Position numbers and translations under genes: made by a program. DNA of 47,296 nucleotides from NCBI GenBank assembly GCA_033764865.1, contig JANRIM010000076.1:1-47296 (forward strand). The letters are read 5' to 3'. The stretch comes from VFBF01 sp033764865 (GTDB lineage Bacteria > Pseudomonadota > Alphaproteobacteria > Caulobacterales > Aquidulcibacteraceae). The notes beneath the pieces were generated by a model. The model saw only the letters and a list, made by a program, of their open reading frames with translations, did not search any database and was not told the DNA's origin. Below, piece by piece: positions 30,853-38,746 of this stretch (positions are counted from its first letter, which is position 1; the number at the start of each line of letters is the position of its first letter).

Positions 30853-32145
30853 ATGGTGCGCCGCCTGCATGCCGCCGGGCCCGATTTCGCCGCCGCTTAC
30901 GACGCGCTGATCGCCGAGCGCGGCGAGCGGCTGGATGCGGCCGAAATGGCGGTGCGGCCGATCCTGGCGGACGTGCGCGCGCGGGGGGCTGCGGCGCTGA
31001 TTGAACTTGGCGCCCGCTTCGACGGTGTGACGCTCGACGCGCAATCGCTCCAGGTGAGCGCCGGAGAGATCGACGCGGCTGTGGCGGCTTGCGCCCCGGA
31101 GGTCGTGCGCGCCCTTGAGCGCGCGGCCGACCGCATCGTGGCGTTCCATGAGCGCCAACGCCCTGCGGACGTATCCTTCAGCGACGCGGAGGGCCTCACG
31201 CTCGGTTGGCGGTGGACCCCCGTGGACGCCGCCGGCCTCTACGCGCCTGGCGGTCTCGCCGCCTATCCCAGCGCCGTGCTGATGAACGCGTTGCCCGCCA
31301 GGGTCGCGGGCGTGAAGCGTCTGGCGATGGCTACGCCGCCGGGGCGGCTGGAGGCCACCCCCGCGATCCTCGCGGCGGCGAAGGTGGCGGGGGTCGATGA
31401 AGTCTGGCGCGTCGGCGGCGCACAGGCGATCGCCGCGCTGGCCTATGGAGCGGCGCCGATCGGCGCGTGCGACGTTGTGGTGGGCCCCGGCAACGCCTAT
31501 GTGGCCGCCGCGAAGAAACTTGTGTTCGGCGATGTGGGGGTCGATTCCATAGCCGGGCCGTCCGAGGTGTTCATCGTCGCCGACGCCAGCGTCGATCCAG
31601 CGTGGATCGCAGCGGATCTGCTGGCGCAGGCGGAGCATGACCCGGACGCGCAGTCCGTCCTGTTCACGACGGATGCGGTCTTCGCCGACGCGGTCGCGGC
31701 GGCGGTGGACGCGCAGATCGCGGCCGGAGGCGCAGGCGCATCGGCGCAGGCGTCGTGGGCGGCCTTCGGCGCCATTGTCATCGTCGAGGACCTCATGGAC
31801 GCGGCCGCGCTGATCGACCGGGCGGCGCCGGAGCATGTTCAGCTTGCGCTCGCGGAGCCCGCGCCGCTGGCCGGCGCCATCCGCCACGCAGGCGCGATCT
31901 TCACCGGCGCTCTCGCGCCGGAAGCGTTGGGCGATTACATCGCCGGCCCCAACCACGTCCTGCCCACCGGCCGGCGGGCGCGGTTCGCCTCCGGGTTGTC
32001 CACGCTGACGTTCATGAAGCGGACGACGCTGATCGGCGCAAGCGCGGGGGGAATCGCCGCCATCGGGCCCGATGCCGCAACCCTCGCCGACGCCGAAGGT
32101 CTTCCCGCGCACGCCCAGTCGATCCGCTTGCGTCTGGCGCCATGA
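30853..32145 (+). CDS. hisD: Histidinol dehydrogenase
   Basis: Zinc enzyme oxidising L-histidinol to L-histidine in two NAD+-dependent steps. The product has 430 residues. Motifs are GLYAPGGLAAYPSAVLMNA, VDEVWRVGGAQAIAALAYG, VVGPGNAYVAAAKKLVFG, IAGPSEVFIVAD, LLAQAEHDPDAQSVLFT (zinc His), APEHVQL and GPNHVLPTG. The remaining his genes are not in the window. The ATG lies 4 bp after DUF2948 and the stop overlaps the UPF0262 start (ATGA, 32142-32145). Full length with no anomalies. Confidence 0.97.
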   Translation: MVRRLHAAGPDFAAAYDALIAERGERLDAAEMAVRPILADVRARGAAALIELGARFDGVTLDAQSLQVSAGEIDAAVAACAPEVVRALERAADRIVAFHERQRPADVSFSDAEGLTLGWRWTPVDAAGLYAPGGLAAYPSAVLMNALPARVAGVKRLAMATPPGRLEATPAILAAAKVAGVDEVWRVGGAQAIAALAYGAAPIGACDVVVGPGNAYVAAAKKLVFGDVGVDSIAGPSEVFIVADASVDPAWIAADLLAQAEHDPDAQSVLFTTDAVFADAVAAAVDAQIAAGGAGASAQASWAAFGAIVIVEDLMDAAALIDRAAPEHVQLALAEPAPLAGAIRHAGAIFTGALAPEALGDYIAGPNHVLPTGRRARFASGLSTLTFMKRTTLIGASAGGIAAIGPDAATLADAEGLPAHAQSIRLRLAP

Positions 32146-32615
32146 CCGCGCGCGACAGGCTCATCGACGTCGTCCTCGACGAAGCGTCGCTGGCCGCCGG
32201 CAATGCCGATGCCGAGCACGAGCGGCGCGTCGCCATCTTCGATCTGCTGGAGGCCAACGTCTTCACCGTCGACGGCGCCGACATGGGCCCCTACAGGCTT
32301 TCGATCTCGGTGATTGACCAGCGCCTCGTCTTCGCGGTTACGGCCGAAACCGGCGCCGAGGTGCGGACCGTGATCTTGTCGCTGGCCCCGTTCCGCAAGG
32401 TGATCCGCGACTACTTTCTGGTGTGCGACAGCTATCACGCCGCCATCCGCCAGGCGACGCCGGCGCAGATCGAAGCCATCGACATGGGTCGGCGCGGTCT
32501 GCACAACGAGGGCTCCGAGCTGCTGGTGGAAAGGCTCAGCGGCAAGATCACGATCGACTTCGACACCGCGCGGCGACTGTTCACGCTCATCTGTGCACTG
32601 CACGTGCGCGGCTGA
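32142..32615 (+). CDS. UPF0262 family protein
   Basis: A 157-residue protein of UPF0262, a family essentially restricted to alphaproteobacteria. Segments seen are RLIDVVLDEASL, EHERRVAIFDLLEANVF, GPYRLSISVIDQRLVFAV, LSLAPFRKVIRDYFLVCDSY and IEAIDMGRRGLHNEGSELL. The C-terminus KITIDFDTARRLFTLICALH is strongly conserved. The ATG overlaps the hisD stop by 4 bp and it ends 6 bp before the phosphatase-like gene. Function is unknown. Its presence is one of the best taxonomic indicators in this window. Confidence 0.92.
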   Translation: MTARDRLIDVVLDEASLAAGNADAEHERRVAIFDLLEANVFTVDGADMGPYRLSISVIDQRLVFAVTAETGAEVRTVILSLAPFRKVIRDYFLVCDSYHAAIRQATPAQIEAIDMGRRGLHNEGSELLVERLSGKITIDFDTARRLFTLICALHVRG

Positions 32616-32621
32616 CGCCCG

Positions 32622-33071
32622 GTGGTCGCGCCGCGCTCCCTGCCGCAGGCGGTGCTGTTTGCCTGCAACTTCAACACAATCCGGTCGCCCATGGCGGCGG
32701 AGCTGTTTCGGCTGCGGTTCGGCAAGGTGGCCTGGGTGGACAGCTGCGGCGTCCGCAAGCAGGTCGAGCCTGACCCCTTCGTGGCGGCGGTGATGGAGGA
32801 AGTGGGCGTCGACATGAGCCGTCACCGGGCAAAGACGTTCGCCGACCTCGACGACGCCAGCTTCGACATGATCGTCACGCTCACGCCCGAGGCCCATCAC
32901 AGGGCCCTGGAGTTCACCCGGACGATTGCGGTGGAGGTCGAGTACTGGCCGACCATGGATCCCACCATCGTGCAGGGGTCGCGCGCCCAACAGATCGAAG
33001 AGTACCGCGCCGTCCGCGATGCGCTTGACCGGCGCATCGCCCAGCGCTTCGAGCGGCCCCTTCAGGGATGA
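32622..33071 (+). CDS. Low-molecular-weight protein tyrosine phosphatase-like protein
   Basis: A 149-residue protein of the LMW-PTP/ArsC fold. The P-loop is ACNFNTIRSPMAAEL (Cys15, Arg21, Ser22), keeping the Cys-x5-Arg-Ser spacing, though the usual CxGNxCR order is altered. The Asp loop is YWPTMDPT. Dephosphorylation of protein tyrosine or another phosphoester is expected, but the substrate is unknown. The start is GTG at 32622, 6 bp after UPF0262; no strong SD is visible, consistent with translational coupling. Members next to UPF0262 are common in alphaproteobacteria. Confidence 0.87.
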   Translation: MVAPRSLPQAVLFACNFNTIRSPMAAELFRLRFGKVAWVDSCGVRKQVEPDPFVAAVMEEVGVDMSRHRAKTFADLDDASFDMIVTLTPEAHHRALEFTRTIAVEVEYWPTMDPTIVQGSRAQQIEEYRAVRDALDRRIAQRFERPLQG

Positions 33072-33139
33072 CGCGTAGGCGAGAAGAATCGACGCGGCTT
33101 GCGGGCTCCGCTATGGGCGGCGTCCAGGAGTCGGCGCCG

Positions 33140-34012
33140 ATGGCGATTGAACGGTCTTTTCTGGTGACAGGGGCTTACACGGGCATCGGCCGCGCCGCCG
33201 TGGCTGTGGGCGTCGCGCGGGGCGCCCACGTGTACGCGAGCGTGCGAAAAAGCGCCGATGCGGACGACCTGTCGCGCGCATTCGGCGCCAAGGTGACGCC
33301 GCTCGTGTTCGATGTCGTCGATGAGGCTGGCGTCGCGGCCGCGGCCACGGCGGTGGCTGCGGCGCAGAAGGGCCGCAGGCTGACGGGCGTCGTCAACAAC
33401 GCCGGCGCCGCCGTGCCGGGTCCGCTCCTGCACATGAGCGCGGCGGAGCTGCGTCAACAGATGGAGGTCAATCTCATCGGCGTTCACAACGTCACGCGTG
33501 CGTTTGCGCCGCTCCTCGGCGCAGAAGGCACGCAAAGTCTGGGAGACGGCCCGCCCGGACGCATCGTGATGATCAGTTCCGTCGCCGGGCGTCGGTCCTT
33601 GCCGTTTCTCGCAGCCTACGCGGCATCCAAGTTCGCGCTGGAAGGCTATGCGGAGGGTTTGCGCCGGGAGCTCATGCCCTTCCGCGTCGATGTCGTCGTC
33701 ATTGGCCCGGGCGCCGTCAAGACCGCGATCTGGGACAAGGGTCTGAGCCTCGATCGCGCGCGCTACGCCGACTCGGTCTACGCGCCCGTCCTGGACGTCT
33801 TCACCGCGGAGGTCGGGAAGCAGGCTGCGGCAGGGCTGCGCGCCGAGGTCGTCGGCGCACTCATCTGGCATGCGCTCAGCGCACCCGCGCCGAAGCCGCG
33901 ATACGCCATCCTGCGCAACGCCTTGAGCGGATGGATGCTCCCGAACCTGCTTCCCACCCGCACGCTCGATCGCGCGATCGCAAGTCGCTTCGGGCTCGCG
34001 CCGCGCCGATGA
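33140..34012 (+). CDS. Short-chain dehydrogenase/reductase
   Basis: A 290-residue NAD(P)-dependent classical SDR. Cofactor motif TGAYTGIG (residues 10-17), NNAGAA, ISSVAG with catalytic Ser, YAASKFALEG with the Tyr and Lys, and GPGAVKTAIWDKG. Substrate unknown. The start at 33140 is chosen because AGGAG lies 9 nt upstream and the Rossmann strand starts at once; an ATG at 33068 overlapping the phosphatase stop is an alternative. It overlaps maf by 4 bp (ATGA). Its position between the phosphatase and maf is where infA is often found in related genomes, so it looks like an insertion or replacement. Confidence 0.87.
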   Translation: MAIERSFLVTGAYTGIGRAAVAVGVARGAHVYASVRKSADADDLSRAFGAKVTPLVFDVVDEAGVAAAATAVAAAQKGRRLTGVVNNAGAAVPGPLLHMSAAELRQQMEVNLIGVHNVTRAFAPLLGAEGTQSLGDGPPGRIVMISSVAGRRSLPFLAAYAASKFALEGYAEGLRRELMPFRVDVVVIGPGAVKTAIWDKGLSLDRARYADSVYAPVLDVFTAEVGKQAAAGLRAEVVGALIWHALSAPAPKPRYAILRNALSGWMLPNLLPTRTLDRAIASRFGLAPRR

Positions 34013-34578
34013 AGCTCGTGCTGGCGAGCGACAGCCCGCGACGGCTTGCCCTGCTGCGCCAGATCGGCGTGGAGCCTGACGCCGTCGTCGCGCCGGACGT
34101 GGACGAAAGCGTGCTCGAAAAGGAGACGCCACGGATGCTCGCGCAGCGTCTCGCTGTAGCGAAGGCGCAGGCCGTCGCCGCGCCTGACGCGGCAGTGCTC
34201 GCCGCTGATACGGTCGTGGCGTGCGGTCGGCGCATCCTGCCGAAGGCGCAGTCTCCCGCTGACGCCCGCCACTGCCTCGCGTTGCTGTCGGGGCGTGCGC
34301 ACCAGGTTGTGACGGCGGTGGCGGTGCGAGCCACCGGGACCGCCATTCCCCGTGTGCGGGTGGTTTCGACGCGCGTCCGCTTCGCCCGCCTCGCCGCTGC
34401 GGATGTGGACAGCTACATCGACAGCGAGGAGTGGCGCGGCAAGGCGGGCGGCTACGCCATCCAGGGCCGGGCGGGGCGGTTTGTCCTCGCGCTGAACGGT
34501 TCCTACGCCGCCGTCGTCGGGTTGCCGCTGCACGAGACCGCGCACTTATTGCGCGCGGCGGGCGTGCGCGTTCCGTGA
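34009..34578 (+). CDS. maf: Maf-family nucleotide pyrophosphatase
   Basis: A 189-residue Maf/YceF/YhdE-type pyrophosphatase that hydrolyses non-canonical or modified nucleoside triphosphates. Motifs are LASDSPRRLALLRQIG, VLAADTVVACGRRILPK, SGRAHQVVTAVAV and SYIDSEEWRGKAGGYAIQG, the family active site. The ATG overlaps the SDR stop and its stop overlaps the RNase E/G-like start as GTGA, so translation is coupled on both sides. dTTP/UTP versus other specificity cannot be decided. Normal length. Confidence 0.95.
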   Translation: MKLVLASDSPRRLALLRQIGVEPDAVVAPDVDESVLEKETPRMLAQRLAVAKAQAVAAPDAAVLAADTVVACGRRILPKAQSPADARHCLALLSGRAHQVVTAVAVRATGTAIPRVRVVSTRVRFARLAAADVDSYIDSEEWRGKAGGYAIQGRAGRFVLALNGSYAAVVGLPLHETAHLLRAAGVRVP

Positions 34579-35639
34579 CGGCGCTTGAGACATGGGTGGA
34601 CGGCGCGGTGGGAGAAACGCGCCGCGCCATGGTGCGCGATGGACGCCCGGTCATGCTGCATGTCGCACGCTGGAGCGACGCAGGGCGCCGCGCGCTGTGG
34701 GGAGAGGTTTACGCCGCGCGGGTGCGCACGATCGATCGCCGCCTGCGCGGCGCGTTCCTCGATCTTGGCCTCGGCGATGCGCAGGGCTTCGTGCGGCTAG
34801 ACGCGCAGGCGCGCGCGCGGACGACCTCTGGCCCCGTCGCGCTTGTGGAAGGCCAGGCCGTGCGGGCGCTGGTGCGTCGCGAAGGCGTGAACGGCAAGAG
34901 CGCGGTTCTCGAGGTGCTTGGCCCGATCGATGGCGCCGTCAGCGTTGGCCGCCTCGAGCATGCCGAAGGCGAGCCGGCGCCTGCGGCCGATCACGCAACG
35001 CGCGCGTCGATCGACGCCGCCGTCGAAGCGGCGCTTGCGCCCGAGGCGCCGATCCCCGGCGGCGGCCAACTTTTCATCGAGCGCACGCGGGCGCTCGTGG
35101 CGGTGGACGTGGACGCCGGCGCGCGGCCCGGCGGCCGCGACGCCGAGCAGTTCGCCCTGTCTCTCAACACGCAGGCTGCGGCGGAGGCGGCGCGCCAGCT
35201 TCGGGTGCGAGGACTGGGCGGGATCGTGGCCGTCGACTTCGTGTCCTTGCGCGATGCGCGCCACCGGGCGTCCGTCGTGGCCGCGCTGAAGGCGGCGGTG
35301 GCGGACGATCCGTGGGGCGTGATCGTGGCCCCCATGTCCCGGTTTGGCGTGGTGGAGATGTCGCGTGGCCAGTTGCGCGCACCGCTCGCGGATGTGATGT
35401 GCGAGGCAAACGGGGCCCTGTCGGCGGAGACGATCGCGCTGGCGGGCCTGCGGGGCCTGGAACGGGAGATGCGGATGGCGCGGGGCCGGTTTCTCTGGTT
35501 GACGGTGAGCCCGCCGGTGTTTTCGTGGCTCCAGCGCGACCTGATCGGATGGCGGGCGGCGCTGACGGCGCGCATCGGCGCGCACTGGGACGTCCGTCCC
35601 GATCCGGCGCTGACGTCGTGGCGCGTGGAGGCGGCGTGA
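34575..35639 (+). CDS. Short RNase E/G-family protein
   Basis: A 354-residue member of the ribonuclease E/G family, shorter than RNase G (about 490) and lacking a visible Zn-link CPxCxG and C-terminal domains. The N-terminal part resembles the S1-like region (GAFLDLGLGDAQGFVRLDA). The DNase I-like catalytic core has ALVAVDVDAGARPG and LGGIVAVDFVSLRDARHR, where the Asp residues match the metal-binding pair, and SRFGVVEMSR. The GTG start at 34575 overlaps the maf stop as GTGA, and its stop shares a base with yacG (TGATG). Alphaproteobacteria commonly carry such a short paralogue between maf and yacG. Catalytic activity is likely but unproven. Confidence 0.87.
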   Translation: MTALETWVDGAVGETRRAMVRDGRPVMLHVARWSDAGRRALWGEVYAARVRTIDRRLRGAFLDLGLGDAQGFVRLDAQARARTTSGPVALVEGQAVRALVRREGVNGKSAVLEVLGPIDGAVSVGRLEHAEGEPAPAADHATRASIDAAVEAALAPEAPIPGGGQLFIERTRALVAVDVDAGARPGGRDAEQFALSLNTQAAAEAARQLRVRGLGGIVAVDFVSLRDARHRASVVAALKAAVADDPWGVIVAPMSRFGVVEMSRGQLRAPLADVMCEANGALSAETIALAGLRGLEREMRMARGRFLWLTVSPPVFSWLQRDLIGWRAALTARIGAHWDVRPDPALTSWRVEAA

Positions 35640-35806
35640 TGGCGGCCGGCCGCTGCCCTATGTGCGAGAAGCCGACGGAGGCCGCCTATCGCCCGTTCTG
35701 CTCGCGCCGTTGCGCCGACGTCGACCTGCATCGCTGGCTGACCGGCGGCTACGCCATACCGGCCGAGGAAGGCGCAGACGACGTGGACGATGATGAAAGG
35801 GCCTAG
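35639..35806 (+). CDS. yacG: YacG zinc-finger protein (DNA gyrase inhibitor family)
   Basis: A 55-residue protein with the YacG zinc site CPMC-x-FCSRRC (four Cys, residues 6-25), followed by DVDLHRWLTGGYAIPAEE and an acidic tail. YacG binds GyrB in E. coli and inhibits DNA binding. The ATG at 35639 shares one base with the preceding stop (TGATG). It ends the maf - RNase E/G-like - yacG run. It is normal in size for the family. Confidence 0.93.
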   Translation: MAAGRCPMCEKPTEAAYRPFCSRRCADVDLHRWLTGGYAIPAEEGADDVDDDERA

Positions 35807-35848
35807 ACGGTCGCAGGGCTGGCTGTGGTGTTGAGGGAGATTGCGGCA

Positions 35849-36748
35849 ATGCCGGCTGTGGAGATCGTCGAAGTCAGCGCCCGCGACGGGTTGCAGAACG
35901 AGCCGGAGGTGGCGTCCACCGACGACAAGCTGGCGATGATCCGTCACGCCGTGGCGGCCGGGATCCGGCGCATGGAGGTGGCCAGCTTCGTCAATCCCGC
36001 CAAGGTGCCCCAGATGGCCGACAGCGCCGCCGTCATGGCTGGTCTGCCGCGCGACGACGGCGTCACGTACATCGCGCTTGCGCTCAACCGCCGCGGCTTC
36101 GACCGGGCGGCCGAGGCGGGCGCGCGGGAAGTCAACTTCGTGCTGGCGGCGTCCGACACCTTCGCGGCGCGCAACAGCGGCTCCAGCATCCAGGGTCTCG
36201 TGGACACGCTCGCGGAAGTGGTCGATCTCGCGCAGCCTGAAGGCATCCGGGTTTCGGCCACCATCAGCGTGGCCTTCGGGTGTCCGTTCCAAGGCGACGT
36301 AGATCCCGCGGTGGTGGAGCGCCTTGCGGGCCAGGCGGCGCAGGCAGGCGCCTTTGAAGTGGCGTTGGCCGACACCATCGGCGTGGCCGATCCAGGCCGG
36401 GTCCGCGACGCGTTCGCCCGCGCCCGGAAAGCGGCCGCGGGCGCCCAGCTGCGCGCTCATTTCCACAACACGCGAAACACCGCCCTCGCGAACGTCCTCG
36501 CCGCGGTCGAGGCCGGCGTGACGGTGATCGACGGCTCACTCGCTGGAATCGGGGGGTGCCCGTTTGCGCCGGGGGCGGCGGGGAACGTGCCGACGGAGGA
36601 TGTTCTCTACATGCTCGACCGGATGGGGTTCGCCACCGGCGTCGACCTCGAAGCCGCCATCGCCGCCGCCCGCCATATCGGCGTGGTCCTCGGCAGAGCC
36701 ACGCCGGGCATGGTCAGCCGCGCCGGCGGATTTCCGCCCAAGCGATGA
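35849..36748 (+). CDS. Hydroxymethylglutaryl-CoA lyase
   Basis: Cleaves HMG-CoA to acetoacetate and acetyl-CoA in leucine or ketone-body breakdown. The product has 299 residues and a TIM-barrel of the DRE-TIM family. VEVSARDGLQNE holds the catalytic Arg-Asp. Later motifs are EVASFVNPAKVPQMAD, VSVAFGCPFQG-like SATISVAFGCPFQGDV, HFHNTRNTALAN with metal His residues, and DGSLAGIGGCPFAPGAAGN with the catalytic Cys. The start at 35849 is preferred, with GGGAG 9 nt upstream; a GTG at 35825 is an alternative. No leucine-catabolism genes adjoin it. A gene 43 bp downstream of yacG, it may be read through from that operon. Confidence 0.93.
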   Translation: MPAVEIVEVSARDGLQNEPEVASTDDKLAMIRHAVAAGIRRMEVASFVNPAKVPQMADSAAVMAGLPRDDGVTYIALALNRRGFDRAAEAGAREVNFVLAASDTFAARNSGSSIQGLVDTLAEVVDLAQPEGIRVSATISVAFGCPFQGDVDPAVVERLAGQAAQAGAFEVALADTIGVADPGRVRDAFARARKAAAGAQLRAHFHNTRNTALANVLAAVEAGVTVIDGSLAGIGGCPFAPGAAGNVPTEDVLYMLDRMGFATGVDLEAAIAAARHIGVVLGRATPGMVSRAGGFPPKR

Positions 36749-36789
36749 ACCTTCGATAAACCTGCCGGCGGCGGAACGCGGTGAGGGCC

Positions 36790-37125
36790 CTACGCGGCCT
36801 CCAGGACGCCCTTCTCGGCGAGGAAGGGCTTCAGTTCGCCGGTCTCGAACATTTCCTTGACGATGTCGCAGCCACCCACGAATTCACCCTTGACGTAGAG
36901 TTGCGGGATCGTGGGCCAGTCCGCGTAGGCTTTCACGCCCTGGCGGATGCCGTCATCGGCCAGCACGTTCACGTCGTGGTACGCCACGCCCAGATGGTCG
37001 AGGATCTGAACCACCACGGAGGAGAACCCGCACTGCGGTCGTCCCGCGACGCCCTTCATGAACAGGACCACGTCATGGCCCTCCACAAGGGCCTTGATGC
37101 GGGCGAGGTCTGCGGCGTCAGTCAT
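36790..37125 (-). CDS. grxD: Monothiol glutaredoxin (Grx4 type)
   Basis: A 111-residue monothiol glutaredoxin that carries [2Fe-2S] clusters with glutathione and a BolA partner. The active site is GRPQCGFSS with Cys32. Other motifs are VVLFMKGV, the TIPQLYVKGEFVGGCDI cis-Pro and glutathione-binding segment, and the C-terminal EMFETGEL helix. In many alphaproteobacteria bolA and grxD are adjacent; here bolA (38516-38746) is on the same strand but 1.4 kb upstream with a reverse-oriented PPC gene between. It converges on the HMG-CoA lyase gene 41 bp away. Confidence 0.96.
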   Translation of the reverse strand: MTDAADLARIKALVEGHDVVLFMKGVAGRPQCGFSSVVVQILDHLGVAYHDVNVLADDGIRQGVKAYADWPTIPQLYVKGEFVGGCDIVKEMFETGELKPFLAEKGVLEAA

Positions 37126-37143
37126 GGGGCGCTCCGGTCAGGA

Positions 37144-37155
37144 GCTCTAGAGCTA
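37144..37155. promoter_or_regulatory. 12-bp perfect palindrome upstream of grxD
   Basis: AGCTCTAGAGCT lies 19-30 bp upstream of the grxD ATG (37125), in the divergent gap with the PPC-domain gene. A position overlapping the promoter or 5' leader suits an operator. A chance palindrome cannot be excluded and no regulator family is assigned. Confidence 0.35.
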
Positions 37156-37305
37156 GGACGGCGCATCCTCCGCATCAAGCGCGACCCGACCGCGAACGGG
37201 CGCGATTTCGCCCTCAACCTGTCCAAGTTGTAAGGGTAAAGCCTTCGCGTCCGTCCTAAAACGCCGACCCGGCGTCGGGGCGAGATCAGGAGGGGCAGTC
37301 GAGCC

Positions 37306-38445
37306 ATGAAAAACACCATGCGTCTGCTGGCCGCCGCGGGCGCGGCTTCGATGATGTGGGCTGTGCTCGGGGCAGGCGTCGCAGCGGCGGACCCACCGAG
37401 GTCCGTCACCATCGGGCAGACCGTGTCCGGCACGCTGGCGAACCGTGACGCCAAGGCGGAGAACGGAACGCCGTACGACGATCATCTCGTCCGCCTGACC
37501 GCCGATCAGGGCCTGGAGGCGCTGATGAGCTCGTCCGACTTCGACGCTTTCTTGCGCGTGGGTCGGGGCGTGGGCGATGAGTTCGAGGAGCTCAAGAGCG
37601 ACGATGACGGCGGCGGCGGACGGGACGCGCGCGTGCGCTTCTCGGCGCCGGAGGACGGCGTCTACACCGTGCGCGCCAACGCGCTGAGCCAGGAGATGCG
37701 CGGCGCGTATTCGCTGCGGCTGTCCGCGTATACGCCTCCGCCCCCGCCCGTAACGAGGCCGCTGGCGATCGACGCGCCTGCGAGCGGCGATCTCGCCGAC
37801 GGCGGCCCTCGTCTGGATGAGGGAGATCGCCTCTACGCCCAGTACAGTTTCACTGGCGCCGCCGGAGACCGCCTGAAAATCGAGACCAACGCCGCGGCCT
37901 TCGACAGCGTCCTCCAGCTGGGCCGTATGGTCGACGGGGCGTTCGAGGAGCTGAAGTCCGACGACGACGGCGCCGGCGAGCGCAACGCGCGCATCCTCAC
38001 GGTCCTTGAAGAGCCGGGTGAACACATCGTCCGGGTCGTGGGCTTCGACGCCGACAGCAAGGGGCCCTATACCGTGTCCCTCACCCGCCTGCCGCCGCCG
38101 GCGCCGGCCCCGCGACCCAAGGCGATCCGCATCGGCGAGGTCCAGCGCGGCATGTTCACCACCAGCAGCGCCACCTTCGACGAGTTCCGCCCCTACGAGT
38201 ACTTCCGCCTTACCGGCCGCAAGGGCCAGACCGCCACCATCATCATGCGCGCGGACTTCGACGCCTTCCTCGACGTGGGCGTGATGAGTCCCGGCGGCTA
38301 CGCGATCCTCAAGAGCGACGATGACGGCGCCGGCCAGACCAACGCCAAGATCGACTTCACGTTCGAGGAGTCCGGCGCCGTGCTGATTCGCACCAGCCCG
38401 CTGCACGGCGGCGCCGTGGGCGGCTACACGCTGACCGTGGAGTAG
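37306..38445 (+). CDS. Secreted protein with three PPC-type repeats
   Basis: A 379-residue exported protein: signal peptide (residues 1-28, ending VAAA), then three tandem modules of about 110-120 residues resembling bacterial pre-peptidase C-terminal domains. Each module ends with an acidic KSDDDG motif at residues 97-102, 217-222 and 336-341, preceded by FDAFLRVG, FDSVLQLG and FDAFLDVG. Pro-rich linkers (TPPPPPVT; LPPPAPAPRP) separate them. No protease or other enzyme domain is present, so it is a stand-alone PPC protein, possibly a calcium-binding surface or matrix protein. SD AGGAGGGG lies about 12 nt before the ATG. It is inserted between grxD and bolA in opposite orientation. Confidence 0.85.
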   Translation: MKNTMRLLAAAGAASMMWAVLGAGVAAADPPRSVTIGQTVSGTLANRDAKAENGTPYDDHLVRLTADQGLEALMSSSDFDAFLRVGRGVGDEFEELKSDDDGGGGRDARVRFSAPEDGVYTVRANALSQEMRGAYSLRLSAYTPPPPPVTRPLAIDAPASGDLADGGPRLDEGDRLYAQYSFTGAAGDRLKIETNAAAFDSVLQLGRMVDGAFEELKSDDDGAGERNARILTVLEEPGEHIVRVVGFDADSKGPYTVSLTRLPPPAPAPRPKAIRIGEVQRGMFTTSSATFDEFRPYEYFRLTGRKGQTATIIMRADFDAFLDVGVMSPGGYAILKSDDDGAGQTNAKIDFTFEESGAVLIRTSPLHGGAVGGYTLTVE

Positions 38446-38470
38446 GCTGCGCCGGAGCGGCGAGAGTGGC

Positions 38471-38493
38471 GGCGACGCGGGCGACCCGTCGCC
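38471..38493. terminator. Weak hairpin between PPC gene and bolA (possible bidirectional terminator)
   Basis: GGCGACG and CGTCGCC arms plus GG/CC, with one bulged C and a GCGA loop, give about 9 bp of stem between convergent genes. There is no T tract on either side, so it may only stabilise the 3' ends. Confidence 0.4.
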
Positions 38494-38515
38494 GTCCCCG
38501 TCGTCCGGCAGGGGC

Positions 38516-38746
38516 TCACTTGGCCTTCGTCTCGAGGGCCAGCGCGTGCAGGACGCCTCCCATCCGGCCTTTCAGGGCGGCGTACACCGCCTGATGCTGG
38601 GCCACGCGGGATTTGCCGGCGAAGGCCGCGCTGGCGATGATGGCCCGGTAATGGTCGCCGTCGCCCGCGAGATCGACGATGTCGATGTCGGCGTCGGGGA
38701 AGGCCTCGCGCAGGAGGGCCTCGATGTCGGCGGCGGGCATGGGCAT
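38516..38746 (-). CDS. bolA: BolA-family protein
   Basis: A 76-residue BolA/IbaG-type protein, partner of monothiol glutaredoxin in Fe-S cluster trafficking or iron sensing. It starts MPMPAADIEALLREAFPDAD; the variable loop IVDLAGDGDHYRAIIAS resembles the atypical loop of this family, and AFAGKSRVAQHQAVYAAL contains the conserved R..QH.xVY motif. The ATG at 38746 has GAGGAG 8 nt upstream. It diverges from rplK over a 219-bp gap. The grxD partner lies 1.4 kb downstream on the same strand. Confidence 0.92.
   Translation of the reverse strand: MPMPAADIEALLREAFPDADIDIVDLAGDGDHYRAIIASAAFAGKSRVAQHQAVYAALKGRMGGVLHALALETKAK

Noticed and set aside
33140..34012. SDR as a recent mobile insertion
   Set aside because: No repeats, transposase or integrase, similar composition to neighbours, and an ATGA overlap with maf; kept only as an order anomaly.
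33062..34654. 530-codon minus-strand frame across the SDR and maf genes
   Set aside because: Arg/Ala/Pro-rich shadow of two genes with clear motifs.
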